From the NCBI RefSeq assembly GCF_011516885.1, contig NZ_WOTD01000013.1, forward strand, positions 1 to 64,000: a stretch of 64,000 nt of DNA. The letters are read 5' to 3'. The notes beneath the pieces were generated by a model that was given only the letters and a program-made list of their open reading frames with translations, did no database searches and was not told the DNA's origin. The DNA is from Acetobacter lambici (GTDB taxonomy: Bacteria > Pseudomonadota > Alphaproteobacteria > Acetobacterales > Acetobacteraceae). The position numbers and the translations under genes were made by a program. Below, piece after piece: positions 52,802-62,898 of the stretch. The first letter of the stretch is position 1; the number at the start of each line of letters is the position of its first letter.

Positions 52802-53587
52802 ATGTTAACGCCCCACATTTTGCATATCGCGCTGGAAATTGCCTCTGGCGCAACCGTGGGGTTTACCCTTGGGCTGGTTGGGGGGGGCGGGTCCATTCTG
52901 GCGGTGCCGCTCATGGTTTATCTGGTTGGGGTGCCCAACGCGCATGTGGCCATAGGCACCAGTGCGCTCTCCGTTTCCATCAATGCGCTGGTGGGGCTGG
53001 CGCAGCATGCGCGCAACAAAACCGTAAAATGGCGGTGCGCGGGTATTTTTGCTTTTTGCGGCGTGGGTGGGGCTTTTCTGGGCGCATCCCTTGGCAAAGC
53101 GGTAGATGGCAGACACCTGCTGCTGCTGTTTGCCATTCTTATGATCGGGGTTGGTGTGCTGATGATCCGTGGCCGCCACAATACAGGTTGCCCCGGTGCG
53201 AGTTGCAACAGGGAGAACGCGCCCAAGGTCATGGCCTGCGGGTTTGGCACGGGCGTTCTGTCCGGTTTTTTTGGTATTGGCGGGGGCTTTTTGATTGTGC
53301 CAGGGCTTATGGCCTCCACCAGCATGCCCATCCTTAATGCGGTTGGTACATCGCTTGTGGCTGTGGCGGCTTTTGGGTTCAGCACCACGTTCAGCTACAT
53401 GCTCTCTGGTTACGTGGACTGGCAGCTTGCCGGGCTGTTTATTCTGGGTGGGGCCGTTGGATGCAGCATTGGCACCAGAGCGTCACGCACGCTGTCGGGG
53501 TCAGCGGGCAGACTGAGCACCGTATTCGCCAGCCTGATTTTTGTTGTTGCAGCCTACATGATCTGGCAGAGCGTCCGCCAGCTTTAG
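52802..53587 (+). CDS. TauE/SafE-family sulfite exporter
   Basis: The 261-residue protein has about eight hydrophobic helices in two repeats. The family glycine-rich motifs are GFTLGLVGGGGSILAVPLMVYLVG in the first and GFGTGVLSGFFGIGGGFLIVPGLM in the second. TauE/SafE proteins move sulfite, sulfoacetate or similar anions out of the cell. It follows the persulfide dioxygenase-like gene closely and probably exports its product. Length and topology are normal. Confidence 0.92.
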   Translation: MLTPHILHIALEIASGATVGFTLGLVGGGGSILAVPLMVYLVGVPNAHVAIGTSALSVSINALVGLAQHARNKTVKWRCAGIFAFCGVGGAFLGASLGKAVDGRHLLLLFAILMIGVGVLMIRGRHNTGCPGASCNRENAPKVMACGFGTGVLSGFFGIGGGFLIVPGLMASTSMPILNAVGTSLVAVAAFGFSTTFSYMLSGYVDWQLAGLFILGGAVGCSIGTRASRTLSGSAGRLSTVFASLIFVVAAYMIWQSVRQL

Positions 53588-53657
53588 GGTTGGGCAGCCC
53601 CCACGCACGGCCGGAAAACGCACACCCAAGAACGCTCTCCCAGTCCTGCTCAGGTCT

Positions 53658-55349
53658 TTAAGGGCTGGTCACCAGCGCGCCGGTTGATGGCTGCTGTGCC
53701 ACCGTATGCTGCGCGCTGGCCATGGCCTGATGGAGTTGGGCAAAAATATTACCTTCCCCCAATGCCGCAACAATATGGTGCCGCTCCATATCGGCCAGTG
53801 CATAGGACGCAACCCTGCCAAAAATAACCCGCACGCCCTGCATGTGCAAACGGAACAGCACATCGCGCACAACACTGGCGGCGGAATAATCAATATCCGT
53901 AATAGCGCTACAATCGACCACCATGCACCGCACCGGCGTTGGAGCGCTGGAAAGCAGGAGGTCAATATCCTCCGAAAAAAGCGAGCAGTTTGCGTAGAAC
54001 AGGTCCGCGCAAAAACGGTACACCACAAGCCCCGGTGCTGTCTGCTCCCCTGCGCGTACGGGTACAGCCTCAAGCTCATGCGTTGTGGTGTCTGGTTTGA
54101 GCACCATGGTATGGGGTCGGTAGCTATGCCGCACATGCCGGAACAAGGAGAGGGCAATGGCAATAAAAATCCCCTGCTCCACTCCAATGCTGACCACCGT
54201 AGCCATTGTAACCAGTGCGAGCCTGAACTCCCCCGGACTTTCCTGCCGAATATGGTTGAGGGCTGCTGTATCAATCATACCCACAGCAACACAGAACACC
54301 ACCGAGCCCAGAATACAGCGAGGCAGATACTGGAGTGGCCCGGTAAAAAAGAGCAGAACACATAAGGTCACCGCGGCAAATACCAGTTGCGCCTTCTGGC
54401 TTGTTCCCCCTGCCTGCACAGCCATGGCGGTCTGGGTCGGGCTACCATTAACCGTAAATGTGCCACTCAGCCCGGCCGCGGCGTTGGCCGCACACAACCC
54501 CACAATATCCGCATTGGCATCCACTGTTTCGTGCAGCCTGTAGGCAAAAGCGTGGGATGTGGCAGCACTTTGCGCAATAATAACAAACACGCAGGAGCCA
54601 GACACAGGCAGAAGCGCTAAAAACTGATGCCACGAAACCACGGGCACCGCAAAATGCGGCAAGCCCCCCTGCATTGGCCCCAGCACGGTCACCCCATACT
54701 GGGCCAGCCCCAAAACCCAGCTCAGCCCCAGCCCACCCAGCACCACCACCAGCGCCACGGGCCGACCGGGTAAAAAACGCGCCCCACATAACAGCAGTCC
54801 ACATGCCAGGCAGGAAATCCCGGCCGTAAGCAGGTGCATATGCGAACCCGCCCGCACAAGCCCCACAAACTGGGCCAGAGTATTATGCGATCCAACATCC
54901 AGCCCCACCATGTCGTACAACATGCTCATGCTGACCTGCACACCTACTCCGGCCAAAAAGCCGACCAGCACGGTGCGTGACAAAAAGTCCGCCAGAAAAC
55001 CAAGCCTGCACAGGCGGGCCACCAGCAAAAAGCCCGCATTCAGCAAAGCAACGGCACTGACCAGATGAATGTAGGCAGCACTGCCCACCGGCTCCATTTC
55101 CGACAGGGCGCTGGAAAAAATAGCCGCCGTGGCGGAATCTGCGGCAACAACCAGATGGCGGGAGGAGCCAAACAGCGCAAAGGCTACTAATGGAAACAGC
55201 ACCGTGTACAGCCCGGTTACGGTGGGCATGCCTGCAATCCGCGCATACCCCAAAACCTGCGGAATGTTCATGGATGCCAAAGACAGCCCGGCCCACACGT
55301 TTTTGCTTATGGAAAACGGTTTTTGCCACCAGCCAGTTAATGTACGCAC
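53658..55349 (-). CDS. SulP-family anion transporter with STAS domain
   Basis: The 563-residue protein has the SulP membrane domain (about residues 15-400) with the start KNVWAGLSLASMNIPQVLGYARIAGMPTVTGLY and AGLSGTFTVNGSPTQTAMAVQAGG, and a C-terminal STAS domain (about 440-545) with VVDCSAITDIDYSAASVV. Such proteins import sulfate, bicarbonate or other anions. It is convergent with the TauE gene (70 bp) and divergent from the ArsC-like gene, so it may or may not share the sulfur regulation of its neighbours. Confidence 0.92.
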   Translation of the reverse strand: MRTLTGWWQKPFSISKNVWAGLSLASMNIPQVLGYARIAGMPTVTGLYTVLFPLVAFALFGSSRHLVVAADSATAAIFSSALSEMEPVGSAAYIHLVSAVALLNAGFLLVARLCRLGFLADFLSRTVLVGFLAGVGVQVSMSMLYDMVGLDVGSHNTLAQFVGLVRAGSHMHLLTAGISCLACGLLLCGARFLPGRPVALVVVLGGLGLSWVLGLAQYGVTVLGPMQGGLPHFAVPVVSWHQFLALLPVSGSCVFVIIAQSAATSHAFAYRLHETVDANADIVGLCAANAAAGLSGTFTVNGSPTQTAMAVQAGGTSQKAQLVFAAVTLCVLLFFTGPLQYLPRCILGSVVFCVAVGMIDTAALNHIRQESPGEFRLALVTMATVVSIGVEQGIFIAIALSLFRHVRHSYRPHTMVLKPDTTTHELEAVPVRAGEQTAPGLVVYRFCADLFYANCSLFSEDIDLLLSSAPTPVRCMVVDCSAITDIDYSAASVVRDVLFRLHMQGVRVIFGRVASYALADMERHHIVAALGEGNIFAQLHQAMASAQHTVAQQPSTGALVTSP

Positions 55350-55470
55350 GCGGCCCCTGCTCCCTTCTTCCCTACCCTGTGGTTTCTGGCTGCCTGATCC
55401 GGGGCATGCGAGCTCTTGTCAGCCTTGGAGAACATGCAACAATCGCGCCTTTGTAAAAGAGGCATGTAAC

Positions 55471-55821
55471 ATGACTGTAACAGTTTACCACAATCCGTCC
55501 TGCGGTACGTCCCGCTCCGTGCTGGAACTGGTGCGCAATGCGGGCATAGAACCCGAGGTGGTGCTTTACCTTAAAACACCACCCAGCCGTAAACAGCTTG
55601 AAGACACTCTGCTCCACGACAAACTGGGCGCGCGCGACCTGTTACGCGCAAAGGAAAAACTGTGCGCAGAACTCGGTCTGGACAAACCCGACGTAACAGA
55701 CAGCCAGATACTAGACGCCATTGCCCAGCACCCCGCCCTGCTCAACCGCCCTGTTGTGGTAACCCCCAAAGGGGCAAAAGCCTGCCGCCCGGCCACTCTG
55801 GTGCTCGACCTGCTGCCATAA
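55471..55821 (+). CDS. arsC: ArsC-family arsenate reductase (glutaredoxin type)
   Basis: The 116-residue thioredoxin-fold protein begins TVTVYHNPSCGTSRSVLELV with the catalytic cysteine C11 in the ArsC position, and keeps the anion-binding arginine in LLNRPVVVTPKGAKACRP. E. coli-type ArsC reduces arsenate with glutathione and glutaredoxin. No arsenite pump or ArsR gene lies directly beside it, so YfgD-like functions are an alternative. The ATG at 55471 follows AGAGGCATG and gives the standard N-terminus; longer upstream frames overlap the divergent SulP gene and are discarded. Confidence 0.88.
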   Translation: MTVTVYHNPSCGTSRSVLELVRNAGIEPEVVLYLKTPPSRKQLEDTLLHDKLGARDLLRAKEKLCAELGLDKPDVTDSQILDAIAQHPALLNRPVVVTPKGAKACRPATLVLDLLP

Positions 55822-55857
55822 AAACGCGCCTGTGAGCACAATAGCCATGTGCCACAA

Positions 55858-55900
55858 AAAAGGGCCTGTCCGGCTTATAACAAACCAGACAGGCCCCATA
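55858..55900 (-). terminator. Terminator of the glucose dehydrogenase gene
   Basis: GGGCCTGTC (55862-55870) and GACAGGCCC (55888-55896) form a 9-bp stem. On the minus strand the hairpin is followed by TTTTTT, which marks the end of the gcd transcript; it may also slow the convergent arsC transcript. Confidence 0.75.
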
Positions 55901-55921
55901 TGTTGCGTCTAAGACCCGGAG

Positions 55922-58360
55922 TTAGTGCGCGGCAGCACCTTCTGGCAGGGCATAGGCAATAATATAGTCCCCGACATCAGGCGAATGGCTGGCGCCACCT
56001 GCGGAAATCACCACATATTCCCGCCCGGTTTTGGGTGAGCGGTAAATCAGGGGAGCGGCGACAGCCCCCACTGGCAGGCGCTGCTTCCACACCTCCTGCC
56101 CGGTCCGCGAGTTGAGTGCCCGCAGGTAGTAATCCTGCGTTCCGGCAAAAAAGACCAGACCCGAGGCAGTAGAGGTGGGACCACCCAGCGTTGGCATGCC
56201 AATAGGCACGGGCAGATGGGTTTTAACCCCAAGTGGTCCAAGGTCTTCCACCGTACCCATGGGCACCTGCCAGACAATTTTTTTGGTGTGCAGGTCAATG
56301 GCTGTCATGGTGCCAAAAGGCGGTGTGCTGCATGGCACAGCCAGTGGCGATTGCAGGATGTCAATCTTGACCCCGCCATAAGGCCCGGCCAGTTGCGGGC
56401 GGATGGTTCCCATAAAGCCCGGAACCTCGTCCGTTGAGACCTTGAACTTTTTGGCGTTCTCCCGCGTGACCAAAGACATCCTCAGCGGCATGCGCATGTC
56501 GTTGACGAACATGAGACCACTGTTTTCATCCACGGAAATACCGCCCCAGTTCATCCCGCCCAGCAGGCTGGGCCATTCGATGTACGGCTTTTCACCCGGT
56601 GGGGTAAATGGCCCTGTATAGACCGAACTTTTGAACATGATCCGGCAATAAAGCTGGTCAAACGTACTCACCCCCCACATGGCGCCCTCGCTCAGCGGGT
56701 CCGCACCAATGGTCGGCATACCAACAGAAAAAGGCTGGGTGGGGGAAAGATGCTCGTCCTGTGCCGCAGGTGATGTAGCGACCGGCTTTTCCACAACCTC
56801 GGTCACCGGCTTGCCCGTGCGCCGATCCAGCACAAAAATATGACCCGTCTTGGTGGTCTGGATCAGGGACGGAATTTTTTCGCCCTGTGCGTTGGTCACG
56901 TCATACATGACCGGCTGGGATGGCAGGTCATAATCCCACACATCATGATGGATAAGCTGCGAGACCCAGCGGGTCTGGCCCGTGGCCGCATCCACCGCCA
57001 CAACGGCAGCCCCAAAGCGGCTGTTCACCGCATTACGGTCCCCGCCCCAGTAATCCGGCGGGCCATTCCCCGTTGGCAGGTAAACAAGGTTGAGTTCCTT
57101 GTCGTATGTGGGCACCGTCCACACATTGGGGGTGGACAGCGTGTAGGTCTGGTCTGGTGCTGGGGCCTGCGTGTTATCCGGGTTACCAACATCCCACGCC
57201 CAGGCAAGCGAGCCATCGCGCACATCAAACGCGCGTACAACGCCTGAGGGCTCACCGGGCATAATGTCCCGCACCCATCCACCAACAACAACCAGATGCC
57301 CCATCACCACGGGCGCTGCGGTGGGGTGGTAACGTTTGCTGTTTTCGGTCGGCCCCATCTGCTTTTTAAGGTCCACAAACCCTGCGTTGCCAAAGCCTGT
57401 GCATACTGCACCACTATGGGCATCCAATGCGAACAGACGCGCATCAATGGAGGAGACCAGAATACGCTGGTGGCAGTCCGGCGCGGTGTAAGCCGTCTTC
57501 TGCTCCGGCGTCAGGCTCGTATCCGCATCCATGTCGTAATACCCAACGCCACGGCAGCTCACATGCTCGGCCGAAACTGCATTGGGGTTAAACTTCCAGA
57601 TTTTTTGCCCCGTATCGGCATCAATGGCCGTAATCAGGTTTTCTGGGGTGCAGGAGTACAGCACATTCCCGATCTGCTGGGGTGTGTTCTCATCCGTGCC
57701 AAAGCCGCTCCCGCTTACGCGGCGGCCAGTGCGGTAAACCCATGCAACCTTAAGCTGACCCACATTGGCAGGCGTGATCTGGCTATATGGCGCAAAGCGC
57801 GTGCCTCCGGCACTCCGGCCGTAAAACTCCCAGTCGGCTGGCGCATCGGGCTGACCGGCCTGCGCCACCTTGGCCGCGTCACTCAGGGCATCGGGGTTGG
57901 CAATAGTCCCGTGCGGGAAAAAAGCCGAGACCAATGTGCCCACCAGAGCCACCAGAACAGCCAGCCCCCCCAGAGCGCTCCAGCGCCGTGTTACCACCCC
58001 GATATTGGGGAACAGCGCCGCCAGCCACAGACCCAGAGTCAACAAAATGGCAGGCACAACCAGCCGAGGCAGCAACTCCCAGTAACCAATATGTGGCGCA
58101 TCATACAAAGCCCACAGGCATGTTGCCACAAACACCGCGACTGATGCAGGTAAAGCGCTGCTTTTGCGCCGGAAAAACAGCGCTGCCAACGCCAGATAGG
58201 CAAGCCCCGCAAGCAGGTAGTACGCCGAGCCACCCAAAGCCAGCAACTGCCCGCCCCCATAGGCAAGCACAAGCCCTACCCCCGCACTCAGCAGTGCAAA
58301 GAGAACCCGGTATACATCGGCCACAGTTATCCGATGCTCTGCCCTGAATGGTTCATCCAT
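55922..58360 (-). CDS. gcd: Membrane-bound PQQ-dependent glucose dehydrogenase
   Basis: From the ATG at 58360 (GGGAGAAAAAG upstream) the protein has 812 residues, close to E. coli Gcd. The first 140 residues hold five hydrophobic helices that anchor it in the inner membrane and pass electrons to ubiquinone. The rest is an eight-bladed PQQ beta-propeller facing the periplasm, with W-motif repeats (DADTGQKIWKFNP, DAATGQTRWVSQL, NSRTGQEVWKQRL) and NWGGISVDENSG. It oxidises glucose, or quinate in close relatives, to the lactone, the hallmark incomplete oxidation of acetic acid bacteria. It is monocistronic and divergent from pdc. Quinate dehydrogenase is the main alternative. Confidence 0.92.
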   Translation of the reverse strand: MDEPFRAEHRITVADVYRVLFALLSAGVGLVLAYGGGQLLALGGSAYYLLAGLAYLALAALFFRRKSSALPASVAVFVATCLWALYDAPHIGYWELLPRLVVPAILLTLGLWLAALFPNIGVVTRRWSALGGLAVLVALVGTLVSAFFPHGTIANPDALSDAAKVAQAGQPDAPADWEFYGRSAGGTRFAPYSQITPANVGQLKVAWVYRTGRRVSGSGFGTDENTPQQIGNVLYSCTPENLITAIDADTGQKIWKFNPNAVSAEHVSCRGVGYYDMDADTSLTPEQKTAYTAPDCHQRILVSSIDARLFALDAHSGAVCTGFGNAGFVDLKKQMGPTENSKRYHPTAAPVVMGHLVVVGGWVRDIMPGEPSGVVRAFDVRDGSLAWAWDVGNPDNTQAPAPDQTYTLSTPNVWTVPTYDKELNLVYLPTGNGPPDYWGGDRNAVNSRFGAAVVAVDAATGQTRWVSQLIHHDVWDYDLPSQPVMYDVTNAQGEKIPSLIQTTKTGHIFVLDRRTGKPVTEVVEKPVATSPAAQDEHLSPTQPFSVGMPTIGADPLSEGAMWGVSTFDQLYCRIMFKSSVYTGPFTPPGEKPYIEWPSLLGGMNWGGISVDENSGLMFVNDMRMPLRMSLVTRENAKKFKVSTDEVPGFMGTIRPQLAGPYGGVKIDILQSPLAVPCSTPPFGTMTAIDLHTKKIVWQVPMGTVEDLGPLGVKTHLPVPIGMPTLGGPTSTASGLVFFAGTQDYYLRALNSRTGQEVWKQRLPVGAVAAPLIYRSPKTGREYVVISAGGASHSPDVGDYIIAYALPEGAAAH

Positions 58361-58866
58361 TCTTTTTCTCCCAATTCCCAAAGTTCCCAAAGACCGCATG
58401 CCAGCAGACCTGGATAAACCGCCCTGACCAGCCCACACCCTGCCATTCCTCAGAAAGATGGTGGTCTGTGATCCATTACCTTGGATGATGTCAATAATAA
58501 TTCCACGTTTTTCAAATCACGACTGGATATACACAAGAAAATGACCCAGATTTTCATGCGCATTACACTGTACAGTCCTGACCTTTATCACGTTGAGGTG
58601 AAACACTACGGGCATCTGCGGCCCCCTCCATGCGGTGGTCCCCCATGCTCTGCCTTGGCCTGACCCATACGTGTTTTACAAACCGTTGAATTATCAGACT
58701 TCCTTGCATTTTCTCACGTTAAAATGCCTCCACAATGCCCCAAAGCCATACTGGAAACATATGGGTTATAACAGCTTCATATATTGGACATCCCCCCAGC
58801 ATCGCGCGTTTAACTGGTGCAACGCCCCTGCTCGCAGGACCATTTTTTAAGGAACACGCAGTTACC
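58361..58866. other. Divergent gcd/pdc intergenic region
   Basis: About 500 bp separate the divergent gcd and pdc genes. No RNA gene or conserved small protein is seen. It must contain both promoters, but I could not assign -35/-10 boxes with confidence. TTTTTTAAGGAACAC at 58844-58858 supplies the pdc ribosome binding site (AAGGA). Confidence 0.5.
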
Positions 58867-60543
58867 ATGACCTATACCGTTGGAATGTATCTGGCTGACC
58901 GTCTGGCACAGATCGGGCTGAAACATCATTTTGCCGTAGCCGGGGATTATAATCTGGTCCTTCTGGACCAACTCCTGCTCAACAAGGACATGCAGCAGAT
59001 CTACTGCTGTAACGAGCTGAACTGTGGCTTTAGCGCCGAAGGCTACGCCCGCGCCCATGGTGCGGCAGCAGCCGTTGTAACCTTTAGCGTTGGTGCCATT
59101 TCCGCCATGAACGCCATTGGCGGCGCTTACGCGGAAAACCTGCCCGTTATCCTTATTTCCGGCTCTCCCAACAGCAATGACTACGGCAGCGGCCATGTGC
59201 TGCACCACACGCTGGGCAACACGGATTACGGCTACCAGATTGAGATGGTACGCCACGTAACCTGTGCAGCCGAAAGCATTACGGATGCCGCCTCCGCCCC
59301 GGCCAAGATCGACCACGTTATCCGCACCGCCCTGCGTGAGCGCAAACCCGCGTATCTGGAAATTGCGTGCAACGTGTCCTCCGCCGAGTGCGCACGCCCC
59401 GGCCCGGTTTCCTCCCTTCTGGCCGAGATGACCCCCGACACCACCAGCCTGAACGCTGCGGTAGATGCCGCCGTTGCCCTGCTGGAAAAATCCGAGCGGG
59501 CCGTCATGCTGGTTGGCACCAAAGCCCGCTCCGCCCATGCGCTGAACGAAACCGAAGCGCTGGCCGACCGCATTGGCTGTGCCGTAACCATTATGGCCGC
59601 AGCCAAAGGCCTGTTCCCCGAAGACCATGCAAACTTCCGTGGCCTTTACTGGGGTGAGGTCTCAGCCCCCGGCGCACAGGATCTGGTGGAAAAAGCCGAC
59701 GCCGTGCTGTGCATTGCGCCCGTGTTCAATGACTACTCCACCGTTGGCTGGACCGCATGGCCCAAGGGTAATAACGTGCTGGTGGCAGACCCCAACCGCG
59801 TAACGGTTGGCGGACAGACGTTTGAGGGCTTCACCTTGCGTGAATTCCTGACAGCTCTGGCTAAAAAAGCCCCTTCCCGTCCTGCCAGCGCACGTGATTC
59901 CAAATACACGCACACCAAAATTGCGCCCGCAGCACCCGACGCGCGCCTGACTAATGACGAAATGACCCGTCAGATCAACGGCATGCTCACATCCAAAACC
60001 ACCCTTGTAGCGGAAACGGGGGATTCCTGGTTTAACGCCATGCGCATGCACCTGCCCCGCCACGCCCGCGTGGAAACGGAAATGCAGTGGGGCCATATTG
60101 GCTGGTCCGTGCCTTCGTCCTTTGGTAACGCCATGGGCTCGCAGGAGCGCGAACATATTGTGATGGTGGGTGACGGCTCCTTCCAGCTGACCGCGCAGGA
60201 AGTTGCCCAGATGGTGCGGTACGAACTGCCCGTGATCATCTTCCTTGTGAATAACCGTGGTTATGTCATCGAAATTGCCATCCATGATGGTCCATACAAC
60301 TACATCAAGAACTGGGATTACGCCGGTCTGATGAACGTGTTCAACGCAGGCGAAGGCCACGGCCTTGGCATGACAGTCAAAACCGGGGCGGAACTGGCAG
60401 ACGCCATTAAAAAGGCACAGGCCAACCACCGTGGTCCGACCATTATTGAATGCCAGATCGAACGCACGGACTGCACGGACATGCTGGTCCAGTGGGGCAA
60501 GCGCGTAGCCTCCGCCAACGCTCGCAAGCCGCACGTTTCATAA
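58867..60543 (+). CDS. pdc: Pyruvate decarboxylase
   Basis: The 558-residue thiamine-diphosphate enzyme matches bacterial PDC of the Acetobacter/Zymomonas type. The N-terminus is [18 protein letters not shown], the activating glutamate is in [18 protein letters not shown], the twin histidines are in [10 protein letters not shown], and the ThDP motif runs from [11 protein letters not shown] to FLVNN. It converts pyruvate to acetaldehyde and CO2; in Acetobacter this serves lactate and pyruvate oxidation toward acetate. The ATG at 58867 is chosen over an upstream ATG at 58735 because it has AAGGA at the right distance and the family N-terminus. It is monocistronic with a strong terminator. Bacterial PDC is rare, which makes it a good taxonomic marker. 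Confidence 0.96.
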   Translation: MTYTVGMYLADRLAQIGLKHHFAVAGDYNLVLLDQLLLNKDMQQIYCCNELNCGFSAEGYARAHGAAAAVVTFSVGAISAMNAIGGAYAENLPVILISGSPNSNDYGSGHVLHHTLGNTDYGYQIEMVRHVTCAAESITDAASAPAKIDHVIRTALRERKPAYLEIACNVSSAECARPGPVSSLLAEMTPDTTSLNAAVDAAVALLEKSERAVMLVGTKARSAHALNETEALADRIGCAVTIMAAAKGLFPEDHANFRGLYWGEVSAPGAQDLVEKADAVLCIAPVFNDYSTVGWTAWPKGNNVLVADPNRVTVGGQTFEGFTLREFLTALAKKAPSRPASARDSKYTHTKIAPAAPDARLTNDEMTRQINGMLTSKTTLVAETGDSWFNAMRMHLPRHARVETEMQWGHIGWSVPSSFGNAMGSQEREHIVMVGDGSFQLTAQEVAQMVRYELPVIIFLVNNRGYVIEIAIHDGPYNYIKNWDYAGLMNVFNAGEGHGLGMTVKTGAELADAIKKAQANHRGPTIIECQIERTDCTDMLVQWGKRVASANARKPHVS

Positions 60544-60573
60544 CAGACACCTTAAGTTTTCTATTTGAAAAAA

Positions 60574-60597
60574 CGCCCCGGATTCAGGTCCGGGGCG
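60574..60597 (+). terminator. Rho-independent terminator of pdc
   Basis: CGCCCCGG (60574-60581) and CCGGGGCG (60590-60597) form an 8-bp GC stem with loop ATTCAGGT, followed by TTTTTTATT. The preceding A-run makes it usable in both directions. Confidence 0.92.
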
Positions 60598-60828
60598 TTT
60601 TTTATTACCTATTCACAACCAATCACCAAGACGTGCTTTAAATCACGTTATCTTATAATAAGTTTTCTAAAAAACTATGTTACGGAAAATCCAGTTTCTC
60701 AAGACCTGACAAGGATTACTGGCCGCGGCATCTTCCGCACCACGCAACTGGCAAGAATAAAAAAAAACATGTTTTTTCCGATATGTTTTTCAAAAAAATC
60801 TTCCGTAAAACATATTAGAAAACGCCAC

Positions 60829-62463
60829 ATGACCATAAAATCATCAGGATTACTGGCTCTGGCCTCATGGGGCTTTGCAGTCTTCTGCCATACCCCCTCC
60901 GTACATGCGCAGACTGTTCTTTCCACCCCCGCCAACACCAGAGAACTGGTCGAGCGCGCCATGCGTCAGGCGGATGAACAATCTCTGCCCGACCCCCATG
61001 TTCTACAGCGCCCCCTCAACTCGCCCCTACCTCCCAGTGGGGTGCCGGTTGCCCCATGGCCGGGCCTTGCCACAATGAACATCCCTAGCGTGAATGATTA
61101 CGGCGCAAAAAAGCCTCATCATATCATGACACTGGAACCCCTTAGCCTGCGGGAAGGACCATCATGGCTTCTCCCCTCCGAAGTGGACGCCCAGCGCCGC
61201 ACGGATATGGAAGACCCCTATTATGTGCCCACTGCGGGCAGCAGCCACCTTGTGCCCCAGATCATGCCTTTTCGGACACGCTTGCAGCAAAAAGGGTTTG
61301 CATTTTCCTTTACCTACAAGGGGGAGGCCATGGGCAACATCAATGGCGGCATAAAGCGCGGCATGGACTACGTGCATGAGCTGACATTGCAGATGAATTT
61401 TGATCTGGGCAAAATGGCAGGCCTGGAGGGCTGGTCCGTGCATACGCTGCTCATGAACCGTGCTGGCCGCGAGGTCTCGCACGACATGGCGGGCGAATAT
61501 TATGTCAACCTGATGGAAGTTTACGGCCTGTCCGGCCATGTTGTCGCCCATCTGGTCGACCTGTACGCCGAAAAGCAGTTCCTGAACAATCGCATGGATA
61601 TCACGTTTGGCCGCATGTCCTTGACGCATGTTTTTGCAACATCGCCCCTTATATGCTCCTTCATGGTCACATGCTCGGCCCCCGTAGCCCTAAAACTGGA
61701 TCCGGAGTTTTCCGTTTACCCCAAAGCAACATGGGGGGCGCGCGTACGCTTTCGCCCCACGCGGGACACCATGGTCCAACTTGGCGCTTATCAGGTTTCT
61801 CCCATCAACGGCAATCCGAGTGGATGGTCATGGGGGAGCGAGGATACAACAGGCATGGTGCTACCTGTGGAGTTTACCTGGCAGCCCTTCCTGACCCGTA
61901 ACCGTCTGCCCGGCCACTATGTGTTTGGCTATGCGCACGATACGACCCGCTATGCGGATGAACTGGGCAGCAAACCCGCCACCCTGCTTGCACAACCCGG
62001 CCGCGAACGCAGTGCCCCTATGGATATTTTCTGGTTTGAAGGAGACCAGATGATCTACCGGATGGGGGGACGCAACCAGATGGCAGGCGGCTACCTGATG
62101 GCCGGATACATCCATAACACACCTCATGTTTCCTCCATTTCGGACGAAGCTTATGGTGGCCTGTCGTTCAACGGACTGATCCCCAATCGTGTGACAGACA
62201 GGCTTGGCATCATGTATTCATGGTACCATGTCAGTGACCGCAAGCGGCTTGGTCAGATGTATGCGCTGGATGCGGGCTTGTCCCTAGGCAGTCAGGTCAG
62301 GGGGCCACAAACGGACTCCCATGTGATCGAGGCCTATTACGCCATTGACGCCATGCCCGGGGTAACCGTGCAGCCTGAATTTGAATATATGATCAGACCG
62401 GGGGAAACATCCCACATCCCTGACGCCGCACTGGTTGGGCTTAAGGTTATTGCTAATCTATAA
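60829..62463 (+). CDS. OprB-family carbohydrate-selective porin
   Basis: From the ATG at 60829 the protein has 544 residues with a signal peptide (SSGLLALASWGFAVFCHTPSVHAQ, cleavage after VHA). The mature part is rich in aromatic beta-strands typical of OprB porins: FSFTYKGEAMGNINGGIKRGMDY, NNRMDITFGRMSL, the late AYYAIDAMPGVTVQPEFEYMIRPGE and a final strand ending VIANL. It would form a sugar channel in the outer membrane feeding periplasmic dehydrogenases such as Gcd. Upstream in-frame codons from 60565 include the pdc terminator and are not coding. It is followed by a hairpin shared with the convergent thioesterase gene. Confidence 0.88.
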   Translation: MTIKSSGLLALASWGFAVFCHTPSVHAQTVLSTPANTRELVERAMRQADEQSLPDPHVLQRPLNSPLPPSGVPVAPWPGLATMNIPSVNDYGAKKPHHIMTLEPLSLREGPSWLLPSEVDAQRRTDMEDPYYVPTAGSSHLVPQIMPFRTRLQQKGFAFSFTYKGEAMGNINGGIKRGMDYVHELTLQMNFDLGKMAGLEGWSVHTLLMNRAGREVSHDMAGEYYVNLMEVYGLSGHVVAHLVDLYAEKQFLNNRMDITFGRMSLTHVFATSPLICSFMVTCSAPVALKLDPEFSVYPKATWGARVRFRPTRDTMVQLGAYQVSPINGNPSGWSWGSEDTTGMVLPVEFTWQPFLTRNRLPGHYVFGYAHDTTRYADELGSKPATLLAQPGRERSAPMDIFWFEGDQMIYRMGGRNQMAGGYLMAGYIHNTPHVSSISDEAYGGLSFNGLIPNRVTDRLGIMYSWYHVSDRKRLGQMYALDAGLSLGSQVRGPQTDSHVIEAYYAIDAMPGVTVQPEFEYMIRPGETSHIPDAALVGLKVIANL

Positions 62464-62466
62464 ATA

Positions 62467-62493
62467 AAAACTGCCTGATACGCAGGTAGTTTT
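62467..62493. terminator. Bidirectional terminator between porin and thioesterase genes
   Basis: AAAACTGCCTG pairs with CAGGTAGTTTT (one G-U pair), giving a stem flanked by A and T runs on both sides. It lies directly between the convergent stops. Confidence 0.7.
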
Positions 62494-62499
62494 GGGCCT

Positions 62500-62898
62500 T
62501 CACCCCTTATCCAGTGTCTGTGGCCGTCCTTCTTCATCCACAGCGACAAAAACAAAATTCCCCGATGTGACCTTCTGCCGGATATTTGTCCGCCGGATGC
62601 GCCGCACAGATTCCGCGCAGATGGTAATGGACGTGCGTCCTACCTTAACAATACGGGTATAGACATTCAGCTCATCCCCAACCGCCATGGGATGATGAAA
62701 AACCATACCGTTAATGGCCACGGTCACACATTTGCAGCCTGCAAACCCTTCAGCCGCGGTGCTGGCCGCAAGGTCCATCTGGGCTGCAACCCAGCCACCA
62801 AAAATATCGCCCGCGGCATTTGTATCCCTGCGCATGGCAACAACCCTGACAGCCAGATTGGCATCCGTTGCCCAGTCACTTGGTTCTGTATTACCCAC
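62500..62898 (-). CDS. Acyl-CoA thioesterase, YciA-like hotdog fold
   Basis: From the GTG at 62898 (GAAGGGG upstream) the protein has 132 residues. It is a hotdog-fold thioesterase with VVAMRRDTNAAGDIFGGWVAAQMDLA, in which the N-A-x-G-D-I-F-G-G segment carries the catalytic aspartate, and GDELNVYTRIVKVGRTSITI. YciA enzymes hydrolyse a wide range of acyl-CoA esters in the cytosol. A longer frame from 63093 adds 65 residues without family character and is rejected. Confidence 0.9.
   Translation of the reverse strand: MGNTEPSDWATDANLAVRVVAMRRDTNAAGDIFGGWVAAQMDLAASTAAEGFAGCKCVTVAINGMVFHHPMAVGDELNVYTRIVKVGRTSITICAESVRRIRRTNIRQKVTSGNFVFVAVDEEGRPQTLDKG

Noticed and set aside
60565-60828. N-terminal extension of the OprB porin from an upstream start
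   Set aside because: It would translate the pdc terminator and lacks a signal peptide; the ATG at 60829 gives a clear signal sequence.
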